DNA from: Aralia elata
Lineage: Eukaryota > Streptophyta > Magnoliopsida > Apiales > Araliaceae
Direction: 5' to 3'
Length of the DNA stretch: 64,000 nucleotides
Assembly: GCA_034770075.1 (NCBI GenBank)
Contig: CM068382.1
Location: 86,979,766-87,043,765, forward strand
Positions 13,435 to 23,440 of this stretch are shown piece by piece. Within the stretch, counting starts at the first letter, position 1. Each line of letters opens with the position of its first letter. The notes beneath the pieces were generated by a model. That model had not been told where the DNA came from, searched no databases, and worked only from the letters and a program-made list of their open reading frames with translations. A program made the position numbers and the translations under genes.

Positions 13435-13565
13435 ATGTAATACATATATATATATATATATGTATGTATAATATATATAATTTATATTTATATGTATGTA
13501 TATATATAATATATGTATGTATGTATGTATGTTATATATAGGTCATGTACGTATGTAATATATAT
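13435..13565. repeat. TA/GTAT microsatellite block
   Basis: Mixed (TA)n and (GTAT)n runs just right of the Helitron, inside the plus solo LTR. The ORF over 13488-13670 is a by-product of this simple sequence. Confidence 0.8.
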
Positions 13566-16071
13566 GGATGTGTTATACTTATATATGTGTAACCTCCAAG
13601 TTGTAAAGCTGAGTCTGAATATTATTAAGCAGGAGCTGGCACAAAGGGGGAGTATAAACCTAGAACTCAATAGTCTATAATGTGTTGAGCAAGGCTATAA
13701 TGTAATCACCAAGATAAATTCGTAAGGCGCAAGCCAAATTGATTGGGAAGCAAGAGATATTCGTGGGAAGCAAGTAACGTTAGACTATAAGAATCAAACC
13801 AAGCCAATTCAATCTCTCCTTCCCTTCCCTGCTCCTCCACCCGACACCTCCTCCCCTGCCTAGCTCCCTGCCTAGCCCAGTTCATCCGACCCCACCCCTC
13901 TCAGTTCAATTCAATTTCTTTTGCTCAGTTAAATACAAGAATTGAAGCAAAGGAAGGGCGATAGAAACTATAATTAAGCATCAAAAGGTAATATAATTTG
14001 TTATTGTTATGTTTCTATGTATGAATTCAAGGTTGGCTTAAAGTCAGTTATTTAGTATATAAATTAATTGGTTTGGACTGGTTATGGAAACAACTGATAA
14101 TTGAATTTAAATATGTTGATCAAGTTATGGTAATGAAATTTTTAATGAAAAGAATGCTTTAGAAACTAAAGCAATGAAGCTTGGGCAGAGTTAATTAGTT
14201 AGTATGTAAACTAGTTAGTTAGTTCGTTTACGTATAATTTTGTTATGCAAATTGGTAGATATTAAGTGAATTAGAGACATGGTGCATAGTTGTTGTTCTG
14301 CGGAGATATAAGGAGTGATTTCTCAAAAGAAATCTGGGCTAACCATGTTTCAAACAACTATGAAATAAAGTTTCTAAAATTACGCCCGCTATGTGTTCGA
14401 TTAAAAACCTCAATGAGAATAGTTAGCTATAATGTGTGAATTAGTTGTAATATGTATGATATTATAATTATAATGCCTATATGAGTTTAGGATGGTTCCA
14501 TATGTATGGAATGTGTCAAACCAAGCTAGGAAGATAATAGGAAGAGATCGGAAAATAACATGTTGCTGAAAATAGAAGGATTCAGCGCCGACCGCGCTGA
14601 ATCTGCAGAACTTCTAAAATGGTTTACTGTGATCTGAGTCTTGGAACATGTGTATATATGTATTCTAAGATGTAATCCAGGGTCAAAGTAAGTTTTCAAT
14701 GGTTTAAGCCTAAAATGACCATATAAAGTTACGTATTCAAAATGATTCTCGATTTCTAAAGAAACTTTCAAATTGAGAATGTGGTTAAGCATGCTATGAA
14801 CAATGTGGCATAGGCGCATAATGCCTAGGCATCGAAACACCAAGATTAGAAGTAAAGAACTCAAATAGTGTTCTAATTTAAGTGAATCGAACACTTTAAG
14901 AAACGAATAACCAAACACGATAATAAATGGAACGTTAAGCATATGCTTGAGCATTCTATAAGCTGTAATGTCATACGCTCGGCGAAACACTATTGTAAAC
15001 CGAAATTTAATAGTCAAGTTGACAAATATGTCAAGTACATGCAAATGCATGTTACTTGGGCATACACCTAGATAATTACGAGCGTTCGACGTATGAGCGT
15101 CGAAACGCCACAACAATGGTAATAAGGATATATAGACTAACCAAACCTAGATTGGCTATGCCAAGCAAGAAGTTTCTAACAAAATGAAATGATTTCTAAT
15201 AAAAAACAAGAAATGGCGAATAAGAAGTTTTGAAAATAAACTTTAAGAATGAAATGTAAACCGAGTATACATTGAACACGTGTCTAAGCATATACACCTA
15301 GTACTCATTGTTGTTTGGTGTCTATGTGCATATGTGTTTCAAGTTTTCGTGCGAATACATAACGGAATGTGTAATAAAATATGTGACTAATATGTATCTA
15401 TACATGATTATACCTGTATAGGATTTGTGAAGTATAAACTAAGCTAAGTTGTAAACGTAATCTACGAGCAAGGCAAGTATCCTAATCTTATTTACTTTAA
15501 GCAAGTTTTCTAACTTCATTCATACATTGAACGTAAGGATTCTAAACCTCATTCTTATTAAACATGAACTGTTTAGACAACAAGTCTAAGCCATTTGATA
15601 TGGCTAGACTAATATTCCTTTACTTCTCAATTACAAGTCTTGAAATATTATTGATGATAGGTAGAGCTGTCCAACTGAATCGTTTTAGTTTGGACTCAAG
15701 TCTGAGTATGAACTACCCTTATTTGGGAAATGTTTATGCGCCAAAGGCGGATGATGAACGCAAATATCGTTCCCGTAGCTAGTGTTGATCAACGCAGGGC
15801 ATAACGGGCTGATCACCCACCGTGCCCGTAAGTTAGTTGGTTTACAGATGAATTTCTCTTCAAACCTTATCATAAATTTGAAAACACAAGTTCTTGGTCT
15901 TTTGACCACTCAGCTTCGATAGTCAATATGTTGTTTCAAAAATATAAACGTTTTGATAGGTTATTCATGAGTTGGTTTCAATTACTTCACAACTATTGTT
16001 TGTTGTAGAAGTATATCTCAAAGAAAATATTTAATCCTTATACACGATGTTTATTAACTATGATTACTTGT

Positions 16072-16089
16072 TGAGCAATCGAATGCTCA
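16072..16089 (+). other. Conserved U5 hairpin (plus solo LTR copy)
   Basis: TGAGCA-ATCGAA-TGCTCA forms a 6-bp stem. The same element occurs in the other LTRs with changed but still paired stems (19718-19733, 23098-23116, 33450-33467, 41800-41818, 52138-52156). It lies about 20-30 nt before the CAG and micro-ORF. Confidence 0.5.
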
Positions 16090-16107
16090 TTCTTGCTTTG
16101 AAATTAA

Positions 16108-16179
16108 ATGTTTTCAGTTAAACCTAATCGAGTAGAAAGGTCCGGCAAGGACAAGGGCAAAGAGAAGTTGAACGAGTAG
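16108..16179 (+). other. U5 micro-ORF (plus solo LTR copy)
   Basis: ATG at 16108 opens a 23-codon frame, MFSVKPNRVERSGKDKGKEK then LNE, ending TAG at 16177. TAA lies directly upstream in frame. It overlaps TTTTCAG, a possible splice acceptor. Conserved among independent LTR copies; function unknown. Confidence 0.45.
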
Positions 16180-19169
16180 TCGGACATAGTTGCTTGTAAT
16201 AGTATAGTTTTGTAATATGATAATACTTTATCTATCATGTAATGAGATACTTAAGGGTTTTCGTACCTGGGATAGCAAACTCTGATGTAATCTTTTATTA
16301 TTTAATATAATCAACTGTTGAATGAATGATATCGTGTAGCACCAAGTACGGGTTTCATGTACCTGGATTTGGGGGCGTCACATCTACGACCCGTCTGGTC
16401 TTACGGGCATGGTGGGTGGTCAACACTATCTTATCATAACGACATTGCGTTCTGTGTAACTGCCTTTCAGCAAAATTAAAACTTTCCCAAATAAGGGATG
16501 TTCATGCTCAGTCTTGAGTTCAAGCTAAAGCAATTTAGTTGAACAACTCTATCTAGCATTAATAATATTTCAAAGATTTAGATTGAAAGAAATGAAACAT
16601 TTTACATGTGTCTAGCCGAATCAAATGGCATAGACTTCTTCTTAACAGTTTATGCATATTCATGCTTTAAAGAACTGCATTATGGCACAATCATTGAACA
16701 ATTCTAGATATTTGCATTCGATATATGAGTAGAATGAATTTAGAACATTTGCATAGTCAGGAGACTTGCACATGACCAATTATTGAGCAAGGATAAAGAA
16801 CTTGCATCAAGTAGAGAAAACTTACAATATTATAGAAAACTTGCATGAAATCAAATATCAAGCAAGGATTAGGAAACTTGCCTTTTAAAATTGACGGTAC
16901 GTCCTACATATATATATCATCAACACATAATAAGTAGTCATATTTAACATACATTCTTGGTTCATATTAGCTTTTGTTTCTTTCTCATAGCGTTTAGTTC
17001 GTTTGAATTAAGACACTATCTAACTTCTTTATTTTAGTCACAGCGTGTCGATAATTGTACGTCGCGTGCCCACATTGGTCTATGCGAATGCTCAAGTAAT
17101 AGTCTTGCATGTTCGCTTAACTTCTCATTTCGTTTATTTTAATTTTAGTTGATTAATTCTTAATCGACTTCTACTTCGGCTATAGTTATTTCATACTTGA
17201 GTCATCTCAACTTCCATATGATTAGAAGTTAATAATTAGTCATATTTTTTTTATTACGGCATTTCAGCGTTTATACGCTACGTGTTAATGTTGGTTCATG
17301 TGAGTGCCTTAAGCGATACGCTTATGCGTACGCTTAACACCTCTTTGCGTTCATTGCATGAAGTTTGAGTAATTCTTTAAATCAACAGATACATTGCTTA
17401 TACTTATTCTATAATTAGGTTCTTTTAATCTTCATATGCTCAGAGGTTTAATTCATGCAAGGGGTACATGAATACATTACATTTCACTATTGAAAATAAG
17501 CTTTACTTGGAATTCTGCAGATTTTCGGTTCCTTCATACTACCTATTGGTTAGCCTATCTTTTGTTATATAAGTCCAATTGACTTGGGGTTTGTTTCTGC
17601 TTCGAGTTATTGCTACAAGGAAGCATTTCCATCATTGATTGGTCTCTAAAAACCACATTAAGGCACCTAAATAAAGTCCAAAAGTCTGCGTTCATCTCTG
17701 TTTTACAGAATTTCCAAATATTTCAATTTCATTCCTTTGCTTCAAATCTTATGTCATATCTTCTGGACTTGTTTTGGTTAATGTAAATTACTTAGGTAAC
17801 CTTATTACACCTATTCAAATATATTCCAGTCCAACGTTTTGGTTAATTATTGATTGTAAGCTTTGAAACTTCTTTGACGCATTTTATCGAATAGTTAGCG
17901 TGCATTCCTTGTTTTTACAGATTTCTTAACCATTTGTTTGTTGTTTGTCCAGAATTTCACCATGGAAATCCTCCACCCTTAGTCCTCCGCACATCAACAA
18001 CTAATCCCCCATGATTTAGGTTCACTTCAACATCAATTTCACTACATAATCAACTATTCCAATAAATTTATATTCATTCTTTTAGTTTCAAATTCCAATT
18101 CTCAAAGAAAGGAAAAATTTTGAATTGGTGGATTGAATTTCTTACCTTAGCTTGATTGTTCGTTGGATTCTTGCTTCAATGATTCCCCAATCTCAGTTTG
18201 CTTCTTTAGATAGCAAGCATGGGAGCTGGATAATTTCTTTGTGAGAGATGGAGAGAGAGTAACGAAAATGGGGGATGGGAAAGGAGGGGCTGATATGTTC
18301 TGCTCTCAGCTTTCTAATTTCCTTAGCATCTTAGTCAATTTCATTAATGCTTAGTGTCCCGTGATGATTTATCAAGTTAACAGCTCTTGCTTCTCATTTG
18401 GTTACTCAGCCTTATGTATTACACCTCCTACTTGGTTAATAAGACTCAGCATACTTATTAACACACACCCTCTGTACATATCGCGTAATGGTACATTACG
18501 CGTATATGTGTCCCAATTATTTCGAAATTTGGATAATTAATTATTTCCAATAATTACGAAAATTATTTTAATAATTACGAAATAATTCCATAATTATATT
18601 TTATCACTTTTTACTCATAATCAACTACATTAATATAATTAATATTTTTATTTATTTATTTATTTTTTTAATAGACTTAGACTTGCTTGGTGGCTCTATC
18701 TAAATCTCATTAGTCACCACCTCCTGCAAAAGGAAATGACTCGGCTTGCATGATTAGCTTTAACTTCCTTTTTATTTCCAACACATGGTGTACATATACT
18801 TACATACTACATATATGATATATACTTATTACATATGTACAAATTTCCGTATATACATATATTACATATATACATATTTTACATACATTATACTTATAAT
18901 ACACAAACTAATATATATTATATTTACTTAATCCTTTCAATAAAATGGAATTAATACATTAGATAAAATAATACGTTTTGTGAGACGATGTATTCAATTA
19001 ATTATTTTAAATTCATTTATTTAATGAATACTTTTAAATTTTATATGACCAAATATAATCATCCCCTTCCTTTCATAAAAATGTTTTCAACAATTTATTT
19101 ACTATAGTAATTATATAATTTTATACATTCTCTCATTTATTCCCTATGAATAAATTTACTTACTAATGA

Positions 19170-19207
<38 letters not shown>

Positions 19208-19401
19208 TCTTTCATATATTCACGAAATTAATAATTTAAATATTACGCTATTACACCGAAGCATAATATCCACATAATAAAATTATTAAATAATACACTA
19301 TCCGCAGATACACAATATTCATATATTCAATTTAATCATGCCACGTAATAAAATAAAATTAAACTTCTTATTTAATAAATTCAAAACTCCGAGACGTTAC
19401 A

Positions 19402-20058
19402 AAATCAAACGCATATAGTCGTTTAAAAGAATAAATAGGTTGTGCACAACATGAGTACAATAGGTTGATCCCCTAAAGTACTTGGAAAATGTCAGTTTAC
19501 AGTATAAAACTCTGTCAAACCTTTAATGAAAAGAAAATGTTCAAGGCCGTTTGACCGCTCAGCATGTTAATTCTCAAATGTTAAATAAACAGGAACTTTC
19601 TATTATTGTTCCCATTTATTCGAAATATTTTCACAACTATTGTTCAGTTGTAGAAATGATCTAAACTGAAAATATTTGATTCTTGATTTTGTTGTTCAAT
19701 TAATTGTTTATACTTGCTGAGCTTAGTAGCTCATTCTTGCGTTGAATCAAATATTTTCAGCTAAGCCCGAGCGACCCGAAAGTTCAGGAAAGAAGGATAA
19801 AGGGAAAGGAAAGGTTTCCGAATAAGGAACATTATGTAATAATTATGTGTTACGGTTATGATATTATATAGAATGATGTAATATTTATTCATAAGACAAT
19901 GTATTAACCTTGTAAAGGTTATGAAACCTGGGATTTAGAGTAAGACAGTTTGTAATAGCTTAGTAATTATATTCTCTCTTTAAGATTATGTTGAATGGGA
20001 AGTACCGTGATGTACCGGACCCGGGTTTGAAGGCAGACCCGGATTTGGGGGCATCAAA
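19402..20058 (+). repeat. 3' LTR of element 1, second part (rest of U5)
   Basis: This continues the LTR interrupted at 8315 and ends GGGGGCATCAAA at about 20058, a mutated form of the family end GGGGGCGTCACA. It contains the GACCGCTCAG block near 19550, the hairpin TGAGCT-TAGT-AGCTCA (19718-19733), the micro-ORF, and a terminal hairpin CCGGGT/ACCCGG (20021-20042). Confidence 0.8.
19751..19825 (+). other. U5 micro-ORF (element 1 LTR copy)
   Basis: ATA (in place of ATG), then TTTTCAG and codons for AKPERPESSGKKDKGKGKVS then E and TAA at 19823. It is one codon longer than most copies. Confidence 0.4.
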
Positions 20059-22754
20059 ACCGCGATGGCCAGTCGAAAACTCGACCAAAAATTTTCATAA
20101 TAGCATGGTTGTTCATCTCAGACTTAAGTGAAAGTCCTCACCAATTAAATTTGGCTTGGATAGGATTTAAGAATTTAATAAATCCATATCATAGATTAAC
20201 ATGTGTCTAGCCGATACAACAAAGCATTAACATAACTTTATAATAGTTCATGAAAGATCGAAATTTAAATCTTTAAATCAAATGAAGTTTAAGCATACCG
20301 AATAACTTGTGCAATTTATAAAATTTATTGCATAAGTTTTGATTTTATATAATATATAAATACTACGTAAATTAACATTTTAATATAAACTGAATCGAAG
20401 CTGAAAAGCTCGCACAGTAATATATACTGTGGAAAATAAACTCGCGAAAAAGTTCAAGAATACTTGCCTAAAGCGTTCTTTATTAATTACTTTAAACACG
20501 CTCTTCAATAATCCTACACATTTAATTAACAATAATATGCCAATTAGTTGCATAAAAACCCCACATATTGGTTTATATTGCATTATTACTTAGTTTATGT
20601 TGTTCGCATTTTATAATTTAATTAGCGAGACAATCTTCTTTAAAAACATCTTGCGGAGTTCGGGAATGCCACAACCCTCTTAATGACTCCTTATGATAGT
20701 TTATATCCATTAGTATTTATTTTATAATATTTAATATTATTCTTTTTATTCTTAAGTTGGAATATTTTTGAACAATGTCAAAAATATCGCATGTCGTTGT
20801 GACATGGCACGACGATACTCCCGTGACATGTCTGACACGTACGACGCCGCTCGGCGTCACCCAACACGCCCCGACGTGCACCACGTCGCTCGATAAATCC
20901 CCCTGGGTGGAAATTTTTTTCAGGTTCATTTTCAGGCCAAAATAATGGCACAAAAGTCCCTACTCGAAACAGTTTTCTAGTTTTGACAGTTTTGACTAGC
21001 TACCTTCCGAAGGGCATAACTCCCACCTCCGGACTCGGAATGAGGACATTCTTACGTTTACGGACTCCTTATTTAACGTACTACATAACTCCCAAGATGG
21101 AAAAATTTTCCAGTAAGCCATCGGAACAGAAATCTGTTCAAAAGTCAGGGGTCACACAAGGCTTTTTGATTTTTAACTAGTTTTACAAAAAAAATCGTCA
21201 TGACTTCGTTACACAGCTTTTACTTCCGTTCCAATTGGGTGGTGTTCGTAACTCCAAAGAGCACAACGCAACACCCTAGAACTTAATTTTTACATTTGGA
21301 ACCCCACACAAAAAGGGTTCCAAAACAGCCCCTTTAGTCCGCTATTAGTCCGTTCTTTCATTCCTTTACGCATAGGTCCATTTTTTCCATTTTTGGTTCC
21401 ACTTTCATGCATTTAACAAGTAGTTTTAACATAATAAACTTTATACAACCTTATCACTCCAAGATCCTTCCATGATCTTTCATTAAAAACACAACCACCA
21501 ACGAAGCACTTCTATTAAGCTATAAAACTTTTAAAAGAAAATAGATGAAGAGGTTAGGGATTAAGGCTTACCTTTGGTTGTTCTTACTTTTTCTTCTTCT
21601 TCTCATATGATTAGAATCAAAGCTTTCATCTCCTTCCTTTCCTCCTGCTCAATCCGAATCCAAGGTCTCTTTCCCTCTTTCTTGCTTTCTTTTTCTCTTG
21701 TTCTCTCTCTTTTCTCTCTAGCCTTAGGAATGAAGATGAAATGAAATGGCTAAGTGTTGGGTGATTAATTGAATCATCTAACACTTAACTCAACCAAGCT
21801 TGGGTTAGCTTACTTAACTTGAATTAAAGCTAACTAAAGCTAGACAACTTAAAGGCTTGTTTGGCTAGATTAATTGGTTGGAGGGAACAAAGCATTAAAT
21901 GTTTGCTTCGTTTGGATAAAAACTTACTAAAAATAGTAAGTGACTCACCCACTTGGTCCCCTCCCTCATCCATCTGCCCACTCCCTCTCCTTTTCACCTT
22001 TTCTACATTCATTTCACCATATGCTTAAAATGCTTGCAAGACACATGGCCTTCATCTTACTTAGCAAATGACACTTGGATTTTTTTAAGGCTTTGGCTCC
22101 TAGTACTTAGGTTTTAACCCTAAGCTTGAGCCAAGGCTCTAACCCTAGCCAAACCACACTAACCCTAGGCTCCAACCCTTGGCTCAACCCTAGCCAAACC
22201 ATTTCAAACCCTAGGCTTCACTTAGTTAGCTTGGTTACTTTTCAAGCTTATAATTTTTCTAGTTTCTTTTTAGTTGGCTTTTCTAACTTTTACATTTAAT
22301 CAAAATATTGACTTTCTCATTTCCAAATTTCGATTTCGCTTTCCATCCCCACTTCCCGAACAAACGCTATGTCGTAAATCAAAAATACGAAAACGCGTTT
22401 TTAGTGTGAATAATGATTTTACGCCTTTTTTGATAAAAATATTTTTATTGGAGATTTCGTCTCCCATTCCTTTTCCAAATAAACGCTATGCCGTAATTCG
22501 AAAAGTTCAAAAAATGAAAAAGCGTTTTTTGCGTTTTATGAATAGTGATTTAGCGTTTTTCTAGGAAAATTTTTATTTCATCTAAAAATTCCAACGCACA
22601 TTCATTATCACATAGCACGTAATCTAGGTCGAAAATCAACCTTTAACCCACATAACACACAATTATTTCCAGAAAAATATTTATTTTATTCAATAAATAT
22701 TAATAGCCCATATTACAGGGATACATTGCATTCTCGAAATTCTTGATCGTCACA
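20055..22754 (-). repeat. Inverted LTR body lacking its 3' end
   Basis: Reverse-complement homology to 5812-8310: the minus LTR start TGTGACGATCAAG is at 22754 and the match runs to about 20055, where it meets the plus LTR end tail to tail. The missing part is the last ~650 bp (U5). It shares with the plus copy the AGCGTTTTT-rich blocks, GCTTGGCTAGGGTT-type repeats and (TTC)n leader. Either an inversion or a truncated solo LTR explains it; I favour inversion because its break matches the place where 22755-23440 begins. Confidence 0.7.
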
Positions 22755-23440
22755 GTATTATTAGGCTAATCACCTAATGATACTCTGGGGGATATGAGTT
22801 TACAATCTTTGTGACTGTTGAACGCCATGTAAAGATTCACAGTCTTTGTGATTGTTGTATATTTGTGTAAAGAGTTCATGGTCCTTACGACCACTCAGTG
22901 ACCCTCAATATTTTCCTGGAGAACATTTAATTAAAGTTGAGATTCCAAAATTTAATCCTATTCATAAATTTGATATTCATTATACTGTAAAGAGATTTTT
23001 GTTGACTTCCTCGAATTGTTGATGATATTAATTCTTTCTAAAACCTTAAATATTGATTTACTGTCATTTTTATTTTATTTTAAACTACTATATTTGCTAA
23101 GCAAATTAGTTGCTTACTCTTGCATAAACTTTATGTTGGCAGCTAAGATCAAGGAACCCGAAAGGTCGGGTGTAAAAGATAAAGGAAAAGGCAAGGCTAA
23201 CGAGGAAGAATAAATGAATAGTATTGTGATAGTTAAATAAATAATTTATGATATAATATTTTGAAACTAATGTATTTATTCATATTGTGTAAGTAAAACC
23301 TGGGCATGTATGTGTAAGTAATGTAAATAATTAATGTATCATGTAGTCTAACTTATAATAATAGCTAGTTAGCGTGTATGTGAATGAATAGTGATGCACC
23401 AAATCTGTTGTAGATGGTATACGGATTTAGGGGCGTCACA
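22755..23440 (+). repeat. 3' end (U5) of another plus-strand LTR
   Basis: It ends GGGGCGTCACA at 23440 and carries the family U5 features: GGTCCTTACGACCACTCAG (22880-22898), hairpin TAAGCAA-ATTAG-TTGCTTA (23098-23116) and the micro-ORF. Its U3/R part is not contiguous on the left; the inverted body 20055-22754 stands there instead. It differs enough in sequence to be a separate, older subfamily. Confidence 0.75.
23133..23213 (+). other. U5 micro-ORF (22755-23440 LTR copy)
   Basis: ATG at 23133: MLAAKIKEPERSGVKDKGKG, then KANEEE and TAA at 23211. It is three codons longer than most copies. The GGCAG before the conserved codons replaces TTTTCAG. Confidence 0.42.

Larger units (their letters stand above)
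8867..16382 (+). mobile_element. Plus-strand solo LTR nested in the minus solo LTR; carries a Helitron
   Basis: It starts TGTGACAATTCG at 8867 and ends GGGGGCGTCACA at 16382. A perfect 5-bp target duplication TCTAC lies at 8862-8866 and 16383-16387. Without the Helitron (9740-13420) it is about 3.8 kb, an LTR without internal region, so most likely a solo LTR made by LTR-LTR recombination. The part before the Helitron is AT-rich; the part after includes microsatellites (13441-13560) and the conserved U5 module near the end. Confidence 0.92.
8316..19401 (-). mobile_element. Minus-strand solo LTR (Tekay-type) inside element 1's LTR; itself interrupted
   Basis: The plus-strand left end TGTGACGCCC is the reversed LTR 3' end. 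The right end GAGACGTTACA is the reversed LTR start (TGTAACGTCTC). Removing the nested 8867-16387 leaves 551 + 3014 = about 3.57 kb, the family's LTR size, with no internal coding region. The flanks are AAATA (8311-8315) and AAATC (19402-19406), a 5-bp target duplication with one mismatch. The 16388-19401 half is AT-rich LTR body with no gene; an (AT)n run lies at about 19170-19200. Confidence 0.85.
1..20058 (+). mobile_element. Decayed Tekay/Del-like Ty3/gypsy retrotransposon (element 1), 5' LTR outside window
   Basis: In order on the plus strand: a broken coiled-coil ORF (1-781), gag-pol with a C-terminal chromodomain-like tail (1192-5765), a polypurine tract (5800-5811), and a 3' LTR starting TGTAACGATC at 5812. 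The LTR runs to about 20058 once the nested insertion 8316-19401 is removed, giving roughly 3.2 kb. The 5' LTR and primer site lie left of the window. At least six in-frame stops and two frameshifts in gag-pol show it is old and dead. Domain order PR-RT-RNaseH-INT-chromodomain is that of chromoviruses; assignment to Tekay/Del rests on the long LTR and the chromodomain type, so the lineage is inferred. Confidence 0.85.

Noticed and set aside
14526..15116. 196-aa minus ORF in the plus solo LTR
   Set aside because: It is antisense to LTR body, matches no family I know, and is not kept in the other LTR copies I compared.
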